A stretch of DNA of 64,000 bases from Myxococcales bacterium (GCA_016706545.1 JADJJK010000006.1:219567-283566); one strand, 5' to 3'. Shown: positions 22,253-33,537, counted from the first letter of the stretch. Program-made: numbers and translations. The notes: a model not told the origin generated them from the letters alone.

Positions 22253-23335
22253 TTAGCGGCCGGGCGGCCGGGCGAAGCGATCGCCAGGGAACGGATCCGC
22301 GGTCTCGCGCAGCATGATCTCTTCTTCGTCTGGCGCCGGCGCCACCGCGATGCCCAGCGCGCCCAGGCCGGAGCGGTCGTTGTAGCGCAGCTCAGCGATG
22401 GCGATGGGCTTGCCGGCGGCGCGCACGAAGCGCGTGTAGCTGGCGGCGGAGTAGCGCTGCTCGCCGAACTCGGTGCCAAGGCCAAGGCGCTCGCGCTGCT
22501 GCTGCACCGGCGGCTGCGGATCGCAGCAGCGGTCCCACTTGCCCGGCGGCGGCGGCGGGGCAGGCGGCATCGGGCGCGGCGCCGGCCGAGAGGCGACGGC
22601 GCCTCCGACGGAGGCGGGGGCCTCGGCCTCCGCGGCGCGGTCCTCGACCGGCGACGCTGGCATCTTGGCGCGGCGGTTGGCGCCGCTGCTGGCGCCGCTG
22701 CTATCCGACGGGCCGCCGGCCTTGCGGCTGGGCGCCAGGTCGTCGCGGTAGTCGTAGTCGCGGCGCTGCTCGCGGCGGCCGTACGCGATCTCTTCCTCGA
22801 CGATCTCCGGCGCGGCCTGCTCTTCGAACAGGGCCACCGCGATCACGCCGACGTTGCGAGCCTTGCCCTTCTTGCCAGCGTACGAGCCGCCCACCGAGGA
22901 GAAGCGGAAGGTGGCCACGTCGCTCTGCGAGGTGCGGAACCCCTCGATGCGCAGGTCACCGTACGGCGGCACGATGTACCCGCGCTTGCCGAGGTCACCC
23001 GACTCGCCATCGATGACGTCGAGCCCATCGACCGCGACCACCGCCTCGATGCGGTTCGGCGTGGGGTTGGAGACGCGGATGACGTAGCGCTCGCCGGCGT
23101 CGCCCATGACGTAGTAGCGGCCGTTGTGCGCGTAGGTCGAGAGGACCGAGCCGTCCTCCGCGACCAGCGATACATCGTACGGTGCGCGGACTCGCTCGGG
23201 CGCCAGCGCCAAGGCCGTGCGTGGCGCGGCGATCGCCACCTGGTGGCGTGGGCTGGGCTGATCGGCGTAGGCCGCCGAGCAAGCGGTGGTGCTGACGAAG
23301 GAGAGGGCCAGGGCCAAAACGCGCATTCGCAACAT
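22253..23335 (-). CDS. Secreted protein of unknown function with Pro-rich C-terminus
   Basis: About 360 residues, leftward. The N-terminus (MLRMRVLALALSFVSTTACSAAYAD) is a signal peptide with a possible lipobox at STTAC or cleavage after AYA. Residues about 40-170 form a predicted beta domain (YYVMGDAGERYVIRVSN, VVAVDGLDVIDGESGD, GYIVPPYGDLRIEGFR). A low-complexity Pro/Ala/Ser region with an RREQRRDYDYRDD segment follows, then a shorter C-terminal domain (GTEFGEQRYSAASYTRF) with ELRYNDRSGLGALGI. I do not know the family. The start could also be the ATG at 23326; neither has a strong ribosome-binding site. It is divergent from the H1-tailed gene at 23588 and convergent with the kinase. Confidence 0.7.
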   Translation of the reverse strand: MLRMRVLALALSFVSTTACSAAYADQPSPRHQVAIAAPRTALALAPERVRAPYDVSLVAEDGSVLSTYAHNGRYYVMGDAGERYVIRVSNPTPNRIEAVVAVDGLDVIDGESGDLGKRGYIVPPYGDLRIEGFRTSQSDVATFRFSSVGGSYAGKKGKARNVGVIAVALFEEQAAPEIVEEEIAYGRREQRRDYDYRDDLAPSRKAGGPSDSSGASSGANRRAKMPASPVEDRAAEAEAPASVGGAVASRPAPRPMPPAPPPPPGKWDRCCDPQPPVQQQRERLGLGTEFGEQRYSAASYTRFVRAAGKPIAIAELRYNDRSGLGALGIAVAPAPDEEEIMLRETADPFPGDRFARPPGR

Positions 23336-23587
23336 GTGGGAATGAACGAGCCAGCCTGTGCAGCGATCTGATTTTCTTGCCGATGGGCGAAGGAAGACGT
23401 GAAGGCAGCCGCGAAGGACGCGGCGAAGGACGCGAGGGGCCAGGGAGGCGCCGCACGTCGGCGCGTGAACTGCGTTAGGTTCCGGAGAGTTGGGGCGTGA
23501 GCGCGGCGGGTGGCTCGCCGTCTGGGGTGTAGGCGTTTGTCGGGGAGCGCCAAGGCGTGGCGGCCGGGAACGTGTATATTGCGTGGC

Positions 23588-24367
23588 ATGTCGCGACCTT
23601 CCAAGGCCTCCAAGCAAGGGACGGCAGCCAAGGCGGGGGCTGCCGCCGCCAAGCGCTCGATACGAAACGTCGCTCGCGCCACGTCGGCGGCGCCAACCGG
23701 GAAGAAGCGGGCCAAGGCGGCGCCGGCCAAGGCCGCGCCAGCGAAGGCGGCGCCAGCGAAGGCCGCGCCAGGCAAGGCCAAGTCGGCGGCGGCCAGGGCC
23801 GCGGCGGCCAGGACCGCGGCGGTCAAGCAAAGCTATGCCGATCCGGCGTTGTTCGCGCCGCTGACCGCCGGCGAGACCGCCGACGCCTTGCGCACGCTGT
23901 CGGAGGATCGTCGGCTGACGAACATGTACAAGATCGGGCGCTACCGCGTGATCTGCACCGAGCCGCTGGTGGTCAAGCCGCCGCACTGGATGGCGACCCA
24001 CCGGCTCGCGCGCGTGGTGGTGTATGACTACGCGGCCGATCGCTGCGTCGATAGTTGCGTCGATCTGGACGCCGGCGTGGTGGCGCACCTGGACATCAAC
24101 AAGAGCCAGCCCATGCTGTCTCGTGATGAAGAGGCGGTGGCGATCTCGGTGGCCACCTCCGACGAGCGCGTGCGGGAGCGGCTGGGTATCGGCGATGAGC
24201 CGGCGGCGGCGCTGCACTACTGGGGCCGGGACGCGGGCGAGCTGGCCTTTTCACGCCGCTCTGCGGCGGTGCTGTTCCGACGGCCCGGCGGCCATCCCAC
24301 GCTGGTGGCGGTGGTGGACCTCCTCGACAACTCGGTGACCCAGGTGGTCACCGCCTCGCAGTGGTGA
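23588..24367 (+). CDS. Amine-oxidase N-domain-like protein with histone H1-like basic tail
   Basis: A 259-residue protein in two parts. Residues 1-80 are Lys/Ala/Pro-rich with four AAPAKAAP-type units, like the tails of histone H1-like bacterial proteins, and would bind nucleic acid or acidic surfaces. Residues about 85-259 resemble, by eye, the N2-N3 domains that precede the catalytic domain in copper amine oxidases: FAPLTAGETADALRTL, a YRVICTEPLVVKPP strand pair, RVVVYDYAADRCVDSCVDL, then SRDEEAVAISVATSDERVRE and VAVVDLLDNSVTQVV. It ends four bases before the ATG of the next gene, which resembles the catalytic domain, so the two are surely cotranslated. The ATG at 23588 is chosen because it opens the basic tail. 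Assignment is by pattern only and needs a profile search. Confidence 0.6.
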   Translation: MSRPSKASKQGTAAKAGAAAAKRSIRNVARATSAAPTGKKRAKAAPAKAAPAKAAPAKAAPGKAKSAAARAAAARTAAVKQSYADPALFAPLTAGETADALRTLSEDRRLTNMYKIGRYRVICTEPLVVKPPHWMATHRLARVVVYDYAADRCVDSCVDLDAGVVAHLDINKSQPMLSRDEEAVAISVATSDERVRERLGIGDEPAAALHYWGRDAGELAFSRRSAAVLFRRPGGHPTLVAVVDLLDNSVTQVVTASQW

Positions 24368-24371
24368 AGCC

Positions 24372-25175
24372 ATGAGCAACGTAATCGAAGAGGCCAACTG
24401 GCGCTTTCACTGGCGGCTCACCGAGTCCGCCGGGATCATGATCTACCTGGCCGACTACAAGGGCCGCCGGGTGCTGTGGGAGGGCTCGATGCCCTACGTC
24501 ACCGTCGATCACCAGCGGCAGACGCTGGAGGTGGAGTCCGAGCAGAGCCAGGAGACCCACGGTCCATGGTGGGCGCCGCTGGGCCACCGCACCATCGACG
24601 GCCCGGTGCGCGTGCAGTCGTTTCGCGGCGGCGTGGAGCTCTCGGCGACCTTCGTGGCCGGCCCGTACAGCTACACCCAGCTCTGGCGCTTCCACGACGA
24701 CGGGCGGCTGTGCCCCTGGCTCACCGTGTACGGCTCCGGCGTGCATGACCAGCACACCTACCATCCGCACTGGCGCTTTGACTTCGATCTGGACGGCGCG
24801 CGCGACGACGCCTTCGAGCGCTTCGATGACGGGCGCTGGGTGCGGGTGGATCGCGAGGGCTGGTTTCCCGCCGGCGGCGAGGCCGATGAGCATGGCTACG
24901 TGTGGCGTCAGGTGGACTTTGGCTCCGGCGCGGCCATCAACATCCGCCCGCACTCCTGGGACGACGCGGAGATGTTCGCCATCCGCTACCACGATGGCGA
25001 GTGGGCGCCGTTCTCGCCGCGCAGCGCGGCCGGAGCGCAGCCCTTCCCCGCCGCGTACATGGGCGACGAAGAGCTCGACGGTGACGACGTGACCCTGTGG
25101 TACGTGGCGCACGTCCACTTCGATCAGTCGTTCCCTTACACCGCGGGGCCGTGGATCCGGATCGAGGGCTTCTGA
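24372..25175 (+). CDS. Compact copper-amine-oxidase-like protein
   Basis: A 267-residue protein resembling a shortened catalytic domain of copper amine oxidase (usually about 400 residues). Visible correspondences are: RVLWEGSMPYVTVD for the strand before the active site; GPYSYTQLWRFHDDG, where Tyr99 falls at the place of the tyrosine that becomes topaquinone (family consensus N-Y-D/E-Y, here P-Y-S-Y); His131 and His133 in HPHWRFDFDLDG at the place of the HxH copper pair; and His247 or His249 in LWYVAHVHFDQSFP at the place of the third copper ligand. No signal peptide is seen. It may be a true minimal oxidase giving aldehyde, ammonia and peroxide, or a non-catalytic relative. It follows its partner by four bases and precedes a molybdenum hydroxylase by 101 bp. 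Confidence 0.6.
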   Translation: MSNVIEEANWRFHWRLTESAGIMIYLADYKGRRVLWEGSMPYVTVDHQRQTLEVESEQSQETHGPWWAPLGHRTIDGPVRVQSFRGGVELSATFVAGPYSYTQLWRFHDDGRLCPWLTVYGSGVHDQHTYHPHWRFDFDLDGARDDAFERFDDGRWVRVDREGWFPAGGEADEHGYVWRQVDFGSGAAINIRPHSWDDAEMFAIRYHDGEWAPFSPRSAAGAQPFPAAYMGDEELDGDDVTLWYVAHVHFDQSFPYTAGPWIRIEGF

Positions 25176-25276
25176 CCACGGGGTAGCGCAGCGAACGAAG
25201 AGAACAGACCGGGGCCTTGCGAATATTCGGCTCTGGCGGTCCCCGCGCCAGAGGCGCGCAGGTAGGATCCTCGGCG

Positions 25277-27610
25277 ATGGTCCAAGCTCCGCCCGCGCCG
25301 TGGATCGGCGCCTCGTTGCCGCGCGTCGACGGGATCTCCAAGGTCACCGGTCGCGCCCGCTATCTGGATGATCTGCCCGCCGCGGGAGCCTGGCACGGCG
25401 CCACCGTGCGCTCGGACATCGCGCACGGCGTGCTCGAGGCGCTCGACTTCGATCCGGCGTTCGACTGGTCGAGCGTGGTGGTGGTGACCGCGGCCGACAT
25501 CGCCGCGCAGGGTGGGCACAACGTGATCCGGTTGATCCAGGACGATCAGCCGGCCCTGGTGCCGGTGGGCGGCAAGGTGATGCACGCGCACGAGCCGCTG
25601 GCGCTGGTGGCGGCGCCGAGCCGGGCGCTGGCGCGGGCCGCGGCGGCGGCGGTGCGACCGCGGATCCAGCCGCTCCCCGCGGTGCTCTCGGCCAAGGACG
25701 CGCTGGCTGGCTCCGTGGCGCTCCATGGCACCGACAACGTGTTCAAGTCCTTCTTGATCCGCAAGGGCCACCGCGAAGACGCCGAGCTGGAGCGCGCCCT
25801 GGCCTCGGCGGCCCTGGTCATCGAGGGGGAATACACCACCTCGCCGCAGGAGCAGATGTACATCGAGCCGCAGGCGATGATGTCGTCGTGGCACGACGGG
25901 CGCTGTCACATCGTGGGCTCCATGCAGTGTCCGTACTACGTCCACAAGGCGATGAAGACGCTGCTCGCGTGCAAGGACGATGAGGTGGTGATCTCGCAGT
26001 CGGTCACCGGCGGCGGCTTCGGCGGCAAGGAGGAGTACCCGTCGATGATCGCCGCGCACGCCGCGCTCCTCGCCCGCAAGGCGGGGCGGGCGGTCAAGCT
26101 GGTCTACGATCGCGACGAAGACATCGCCGCCACCACCAAGCGCCACCCGGCGTGGATCCGGCACCGCCTGGGGGTCGACGCCAGCGGCGAGCCCGTGGCG
26201 ATCGACGTCGACGTGGTGATGGACGGCGGCGCGTACCTGACGTTGTCCCAGGTGGTGCTGTCGCGCGGGGTCTTGCACGCCGCCGGGCCGTATCGTTGCC
26301 CGGTGGTGCGCGTGCGCGGCCGGGTGGTGGCGACCAACCACCCGCCGCATGGCGCGTTCCGAGGCTTTGGCGCCCCGCAGACCACGTTCGCCTACGAGCG
26401 ACAGATGGACAAGCTGGCGCGCGCGCGCGGAGAAGACCCGCTGGCGCTGCGCAAGCGGCTGGCGCTGCGCTCGGGAGACACCACCGCCACCGGGCAAGCG
26501 CTGACCTTCAGCGTGGGCACCGACGCGGTGCTGGCCGCCATCGAGCGCGCGGCGGGGCCGCCGCCGCAGCGGGCGGGCCGCTCGTTGGCCGGCTCGCCGT
26601 TGCGTCGCGGGCGCGGGGTCTGCTTCTACTTCCATGGCGCCGGGTTCACGGGCTCGGGCGAGGCGCGCCTGGCGGGGCGTGCCGCGGTGGCGGTGGTGCT
26701 GCCATCTGGCGCGGAGGCCGCCAGCGCGGCGCCGGTGCGCTTCGAGGTGCGCTCCAGCTCGACGGACATCGGCCAGGGCTCGATCACGATGTTCTCGCAG
26801 ATCGCCGCGGCCTCGCTGGGCTGCGACCCGCAGCTCGTGCGGGTCATCGATCCCACCACGGACAAGGTGCCCGACAGCGGGCCGACGGTGGCCAGCCGCA
26901 CCTGCATGGTGGTCGGCCGGGTGGTGGAGCAGGCGTGCCGCACGCTGCGCGGGCGGCTCGAGGCGTGGCGCGCCGCGCGAGGGCCAGCGGCGGAGTCGCT
27001 GTCGTTGCCGGAGGTCGCCGCGGCCATGGCTCGCGAGCTGGCGAGCGACGGCAAGGAGCTGGTGGAGCTGGTGCAGTACGAGCCGCCGCCGGGCATCGTC
27101 TGGGACGACGATTCGTACACCGGCTCGGCGTACCCGGTGTACGGCTGGGCGGCGTGCCTGGTGGACGTGGCGGTGGATCTCGACACCTACGAGGTCAGCG
27201 TGCTGCGCTGCGTGCAGGCGGTGGACGTGGGCAAGGCGATAAACCCGGTGATCGTGCGCGGCCAGATCGAAGGCGGGACGCTGCAGGCGCTGGGCTGGGC
27301 GCTGATCGAGAACGTGATCTACAAGGACGGCAAGGTGGCCAACGCGAACATGACCAACTGCATCGTGCCGACCTTCGCCGATGCGCCAGAGCTGGAGACG
27401 GTGCTGGTAGAGGAGCCCTATCCCTACGGGCCCGGCGGCGCCAAGGGCGTGGGCGAGATCCCCATGGATGGCCCCGCCGCGGCGGTCGCCAACGCGGTGG
27501 AGGACGCGCTTGGCTGCGCCTTCGACTCGCTGCCCATCTCCCCTGAGAAGATCGCCACGGCGCTGCGCCAAGCGAGCGCGCGGAGCGACGGCAAGGCAGG
27601 TGTGCCATGA
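25277..27610 (+). CDS. Xanthine dehydrogenase-family molybdopterin-binding subunit
   Basis: A 777-residue catalytic subunit of a molybdenum hydroxylase. It hydroxylates an aromatic heterocycle or aldehyde using water, passing electrons to the Fe-S and FAD subunits. The N-terminal hammerhead domain (SLPRVDGISKVTGRARYLDD) is followed by the cofactor domains with TGGGFGGKEE (about 245), HGAFRGFGAPQ (about 358) and the active-site Glu in GVGEIP (about 724). The GAFRGFG motif is that of xanthine/aldehyde hydroxylases and excludes form I CO dehydrogenase, which has AYRCSFR. The ATG at 25277 is preferred over one at 25217, whose leader is low complexity. The stop overlaps the next start (ATGA). The substrate is unknown; the neighbouring amine-oxidase-like pair suggests an aldehyde. 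Confidence 0.93.
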   Translation: MVQAPPAPWIGASLPRVDGISKVTGRARYLDDLPAAGAWHGATVRSDIAHGVLEALDFDPAFDWSSVVVVTAADIAAQGGHNVIRLIQDDQPALVPVGGKVMHAHEPLALVAAPSRALARAAAAAVRPRIQPLPAVLSAKDALAGSVALHGTDNVFKSFLIRKGHREDAELERALASAALVIEGEYTTSPQEQMYIEPQAMMSSWHDGRCHIVGSMQCPYYVHKAMKTLLACKDDEVVISQSVTGGGFGGKEEYPSMIAAHAALLARKAGRAVKLVYDRDEDIAATTKRHPAWIRHRLGVDASGEPVAIDVDVVMDGGAYLTLSQVVLSRGVLHAAGPYRCPVVRVRGRVVATNHPPHGAFRGFGAPQTTFAYERQMDKLARARGEDPLALRKRLALRSGDTTATGQALTFSVGTDAVLAAIERAAGPPPQRAGRSLAGSPLRRGRGVCFYFHGAGFTGSGEARLAGRAAVAVVLPSGAEAASAAPVRFEVRSSSTDIGQGSITMFSQIAAASLGCDPQLVRVIDPTTDKVPDSGPTVASRTCMVVGRVVEQACRTLRGRLEAWRAARGPAAESLSLPEVAAAMARELASDGKELVELVQYEPPPGIVWDDDSYTGSAYPVYGWAACLVDVAVDLDTYEVSVLRCVQAVDVGKAINPVIVRGQIEGGTLQALGWALIENVIYKDGKVANANMTNCIVPTFADAPELETVLVEEPYPYGPGGAKGVGEIPMDGPAAAVANAVEDALGCAFDSLPISPEKIATALRQASARSDGKAGVP

Positions 27611-28203
27611 AGGTGACGCTCACGCTCAACGGCCAGGAGGCCGCCGTCGAGGTGCCGCCGTGGCGGCGCTTGCTCGATGTCTTGCGCGACGACCTCTCGC
27701 TCACCGGCACCAAGGAGGGCTGCGGCGAGGGCGAGTGTGGCGCATGCACCGTGCTGCTCGACGGGGAGCCGGTGAACTCGTGCCTGGTGGCGGCGGGGCA
27801 GTGTGATGGGAGGGCGGTGACCACCGTCGAGGGGCTGGCCACCCACCGGCGCGGCGAGGAGATCTTGCACGCGGTGCAACGCCAGCTCGTGGCCTGCGGC
27901 GGCGCGCAGTGCGGCATCTGCACCCCGGGCATCGCCGTGTGCGCGGCGCACCTCCTGGAGCGCGGCCTGGGCGCGCCGGGCGACGGCGCGAACGACGGCG
28001 CGAGCGACGGCGCGGGCGTCGGCGCGCAAGCTGCGCTGCCGCTCGCTGGCAAGAGCGAGGCGGAGGCGCGCGCCGCGGTGCGCGAGCTGCTGGCCGGCAA
28101 CATCTGCCGCTGCACCGGCTACCAGCTCGTGGTCGAGGCGGTGCTGGCCGCGGCGCGTGAGGTCGCCGACGGTGACGCCGGCGCCACCGGGAGGCCGTCA
28201 TGA
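27607..28203 (+). CDS. Molybdenum hydroxylase [2Fe-2S] subunit
   Basis: A 198-residue electron-transfer subunit with two [2Fe-2S] sites. The plant-type cluster ligands are C39, C44, C47 and C59 (CGEGECGACTVLLDG); the second, four-helix site has CGICTPG and CRCTGY. Between them lies an unusual insert of about 25 residues rich in Gly, Ala and Asp (GDGANDGASDGAG), not normally present in this compact subunit and probably a flexible loop. The start overlaps the large-subunit stop by four bases and its own stop overlaps the FAD-subunit start by four, so the three are tightly coupled. Confidence 0.95.
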   Translation: MKVTLTLNGQEAAVEVPPWRRLLDVLRDDLSLTGTKEGCGEGECGACTVLLDGEPVNSCLVAAGQCDGRAVTTVEGLATHRRGEEILHAVQRQLVACGGAQCGICTPGIAVCAAHLLERGLGAPGDGANDGASDGAGVGAQAALPLAGKSEAEARAAVRELLAGNICRCTGYQLVVEAVLAAAREVADGDAGATGRPS

Positions 28204-29022
28204 CCGCCTATCTGCGTCCGCGCTCGCTGGCCGAGGCGGTGGCTGCGCGCGCCGCCGAGCCTGGCTACCTGGTCTTGGCCGGGGGCACCGATCTGATGGT
28301 CAACGCCAACCACCGGCCGGCGCCCGCGGGCCTGATCGATCTGTGGCGTCTGCCCGGCGCCGGGGAGATCTCGCTGGACGCGGAGCGCGGGCAGCTCGCC
28401 ATCGGCGCGGGCGCCACCTGGCTGCAGGTGCAGCGCCACCCGCTGGTGGTCCGCCACGCGGCGATCCTGGCCGCCGCGGCGCGCGAGATCGGCGCGCTGC
28501 AGATCCAGGCGCGCGGCACCATCGGCGGCAACGTCGCCAACTCGTCGCCGGTGGGCGACAGCCTGCCGGTGCTGCTGGCGCTGGAGGCGGAGCTCGAGCT
28601 GTGCTCGGTGCGCGGCACGCGGCGCCTGCCGTACCGCGAGTTCTGCACCGGATACCGCACGACCGCGCTCGGCGCCGACGAGCTGGTGAGCGCGGTGCTG
28701 GTGCCGGTGGCGGCGCCTGCGGTGCGGCTGTTCTGGCGCAAGGTCGGGACGCGGCGCGCGCAGTCGATCTCCAAGGTGATGGCCGCTGCGGCGATCCATC
28801 TCGAGGACGGGGTGGTCCGGCGCGCTACCGTGGCGTTTGGCGCCGTGGCCGATCGGCCGGTGCGCCTGGCGGGCGTGGAGGCCGCGGTGGTCGGGCTTGC
28901 GCCGGCGCAGGCCGCAGAAGCCGCGCGCGCGGCGGTGGCCGGCGCCATCGCGCCGATCTCGGACGTGCGCTCCACCAGCGACTACCGGCTGCAGGTGGCG
29001 GAGAACCTGGCCGCCCGTATGT

Positions 29023-29039
<17 letters not shown>
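28200..29039 (+). CDS. Molybdenum hydroxylase FAD-binding subunit
   Basis: A 279-residue flavoprotein subunit. The FAD-contacting motifs are LAGGTDLMVN (near residue 22) and TIGGNVANSSPVGD (near residue 107), and the C-terminal CO-dehydrogenase flavoprotein domain follows (KVMAAAAIHLEDGVV, SDVRSTSDYRLQVAENL). It completes the three-subunit enzyme in the order Mo, Fe-S, FAD and hands electrons to NAD+, oxygen or another acceptor. No cofactor-insertion chaperone (XdhC/CoxF type) or substrate transporter follows. The last 17 bases overlap the end of the convergent gene at 29023. Confidence 0.94.
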
Positions 29040-31226
<2,187 letters not shown>

Positions 31227-31233
31227 GGCTGGA

Positions 31234-33537
31234 TTATGGCGCGTTGGCCGGGGAAGTCGAAGGGCGGCGTGACACCAGCGCGCCAAGAAGGGCACAGCCT
31301 GGCCACAGCAGCCAGGCCGCCAGCGCCCACCAGGGCCGGTCAAAGCGCAGCGCGATCACGTGCGCCCCCGCCGGCACGTCGAGCGCGGCGAAGCTGGGGG
31401 TGAGCCGGCGGACCGGCGCAGGTTGGCCGTCGATGAGGCCGGTCCAGCGCGGGTGCCAGCTCTCGCGGAACATCAGCGTGCTCGGCTGCTCCACCCTCAC
31501 CTCGGCCACCAGATCCGGCGCGTCGCCCGGCGAGCGCTGGCGGCGCACCGCGAGCACCTTCGCCTGCGGCGCGGGGCCGGCGCCGCCGGATCCGGCGTAC
31601 GCCAGGTGCTGGTTCTTTTGCCCCAGGTCCGTGCTCAGCCAGGCCAGCGCCGCCTGGTGGCCCGGCTTGCGCCCGGCGGGCAGGGTGCCCACCACCTCCA
31701 CCGGCGACACCAGCCCGGGCGCCGGCAGCTTCTTGACCTGGTAGTGCCTGGTGCGGAAGTACGGCTCGCCCGTGGGATCACCCGGCTCCTCGGGCAGCCC
31801 CAGCACCACGAACGGCGCGTCGAAGAGCCAGGCGTTGCGCAGCGGATCTCGGTTGGTCCACAAGAAGTCGTAGCTTGGGCTCGCTTGCAGACCGCCGCCG
31901 CCCATCTGCAGCAGCGCCTGGCGTTCGCCATACACATATGGCAGGAGGTTCCACCAGTGGCTGGTGGCGCCGCGCAGCGCTTGCTTGCGCCCCGGCGGCG
32001 CCTTGGCGAGCGCCTCGATCACCGCCATCAGCTCCGGGCGGTGGGTCTTGCGCGAGTCCTTGGCCACGTACACGCGGCGGGCCTGCACCCAGCCGCCCCA
32101 CCCGACGAGCGCCGCGAGGACCACCACCCCCAGCGCGGCCACCGTCACGCGCCCGGCCAGCGGGCTCACCCATCGGCCGAGCGCCATGTGGAGCCACCCA
32201 CCCACGGCCACCAGGCCGGCGCCGATGCCCAGGCCCAGCGAGATCTGCAGGGCGCCCAGGAAGCGCACCGCGGGAAACAGATCATCTTGCGTCACCAGGT
32301 GCGGGCCGATCGACAGGAAGAACGCATAGGCCAGCGCCGCGCTCCACAGCCAGCGCAGGTGGCGCGCCCTCGCGAGCAGCAGCACCAGCGGCAACGACAC
32401 GGTCAAGACCAGCAGCCGTCGCGCGTCGAGGATGCCGCCGCGGGTGAGCCACTCGAGCAGGACCCAGAAGCCCGGCCCGTCTTCTCCCTCCACGCGATGC
32501 GGGAACCCGCCGAAGCCCTCGTAGTCCACCAGCACCGGCAACCACGACGACGCGCTGGACAGGATCAGCGCTGCGCCAAGCAGCATCAGCCGGGATAGCG
32601 CGCGTCCCGGCCCGCTGGGCGCTGGCGAGGGCTCCTCGGCACACGGCGCTGGCAGGTGGAGGCTGGCTGCGAGCACGCGCCAGCGCGCCAATGCGCCCCG
32701 GGGCGCGCCGGGCGCATTGGGCGCATTGGGCGCATTGGGCGCATTGGGCGCATCCGGCGCACCGCGTGCATCGGGCGCATCATCTTGGGCGCGAGATGCA
32801 CGTGGCCTCCAGCGCCGACGCGCCACGGTCCTCGCCTGCTCGCCGCCGAGCCCCGCCACCACCGCGACGCCCAGCGCGATCCCGGCGAAGGGATGACACA
32901 GGCCGACGAACGCGCCCCAGGCGATGGCCGGCCCCAGCCGCTCGCCGCAGGTGAGGAACCGCATCGCATAGCCGATGGCCAGCGGGAACGCGGCGAACGC
33001 CCAGGTCTGCGTGTACAGGCCCACCAGGAAGGTGCCGTCGGCGCCGTGGCCCCACTTCGAGTTGGAGAGGGTGAACGCCACCGCGACGCCGCCGCAGACC
33101 GCCGCCCAGCGGGTGGCCCACATGAGCCGCAGGCCGCGGTACGCCGCCAGCGGCACCAGCACCAGCGGCAGGAAGATGCAGAGCTGAAACCAGGGCAAGA
33201 CCTGGGTGTGGGTCAGCGCTGCCAGCGCGGCCGGCACGGCGAGTGGCACCACCTGGTAGTAGTAGGCGGAGGCAAAGCCAGCGTTGGCGCTGTCGTTCCA
33301 CAGGTCAAAGTCGCCCACGCGAAAGCAATCGGCGAGGCGGCGCAGCTCGGCGAGGTGGAAGGTCAGGTCATCGCCGGCCGGCTCGCCGCGAAAGACGCCG
33401 GAGTAGATCACCCCGAGCACCACGGTCACCGCGGCCAGCGCCAGGGACGGCGCGGCGCGGTCGCCAGCGAGCCACAGCCGCAGGTGCCAGCGCGCCGGCC
33501 GGGCAGGCCGCGCGGGGTCGGGCGTCGGCTGGGCCAT
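31234..33537 (-). CDS. Large polytopic membrane protein, YfhO/glycosyltransferase-like
   Basis: A 767-residue inner-membrane protein with about a dozen hydrophobic helices in the first 520 residues and a soluble C-terminal domain of about 200 residues. The opening region (RGEPAGDDLTFHLAEL then LWNDSANAGFASAYYYQ) resembles the first outer loop of lipid-linked glycosyltransferases and YfhO-like proteins, where an Asp often marks the active site. The C-terminal part (VVGTLPAGRKPGHQ, STLMFRESWHPRWTGLIDG, DVPAGAHVIALRFDRPWW) resembles the YfhO-type periplasmic domain. Function is inferred only: transfer of a sugar or assembly of an envelope polymer. A cytoplasmic loop carries an exact 9-bp tandem repeat (see 32710). 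Start 33537 is chosen over upstream in-frame codons because the leader is otherwise low complexity. Confidence 0.75.
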   Translation of the reverse strand: MAQPTPDPARPARPARWHLRLWLAGDRAAPSLALAAVTVVLGVIYSGVFRGEPAGDDLTFHLAELRRLADCFRVGDFDLWNDSANAGFASAYYYQVVPLAVPAALAALTHTQVLPWFQLCIFLPLVLVPLAAYRGLRLMWATRWAAVCGGVAVAFTLSNSKWGHGADGTFLVGLYTQTWAFAAFPLAIGYAMRFLTCGERLGPAIAWGAFVGLCHPFAGIALGVAVVAGLGGEQARTVARRRWRPRASRAQDDAPDARGAPDAPNAPNAPNAPNAPGAPRGALARWRVLAASLHLPAPCAEEPSPAPSGPGRALSRLMLLGAALILSSASSWLPVLVDYEGFGGFPHRVEGEDGPGFWVLLEWLTRGGILDARRLLVLTVSLPLVLLLARARHLRWLWSAALAYAFFLSIGPHLVTQDDLFPAVRFLGALQISLGLGIGAGLVAVGGWLHMALGRWVSPLAGRVTVAALGVVVLAALVGWGGWVQARRVYVAKDSRKTHRPELMAVIEALAKAPPGRKQALRGATSHWWNLLPYVYGERQALLQMGGGGLQASPSYDFLWTNRDPLRNAWLFDAPFVVLGLPEEPGDPTGEPYFRTRHYQVKKLPAPGLVSPVEVVGTLPAGRKPGHQAALAWLSTDLGQKNQHLAYAGSGGAGPAPQAKVLAVRRQRSPGDAPDLVAEVRVEQPSTLMFRESWHPRWTGLIDGQPAPVRRLTPSFAALDVPAGAHVIALRFDRPWWALAAWLLWPGCALLGALVSRRPSTSPANAP
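32710..32745. repeat. Four exact 9-bp repeats encoding Asn-Ala-Pro
   Basis: GGGCGCATT is repeated four times exactly (32710-32745) with degenerate flanks. On the coding (minus) strand it gives an NAP tripeptide repeat within a loop rich in Asp, Ala and Pro between membrane helices. Because the unit is nine bases, copy-number change would not shift the frame. Confidence 0.9.

Noticed and set aside
23383..23475. Short basic rightward frames with repeated Lys-Asp-Ala or Glu-Gly-Arg codons
   Set aside because: They are 30-odd residues long, lack a ribosome-binding site and arise from a short direct repeat (GCGAAGGACGC) in a divergent promoter region.
28119..29020. Continuation of the leftward membrane-protein frame through the FAD-subunit gene
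   Set aside because: The translated sequence is Arg/Leu/His nonsense antisense to a clear flavoprotein; the true end is better placed at 29023 after a frame switch.
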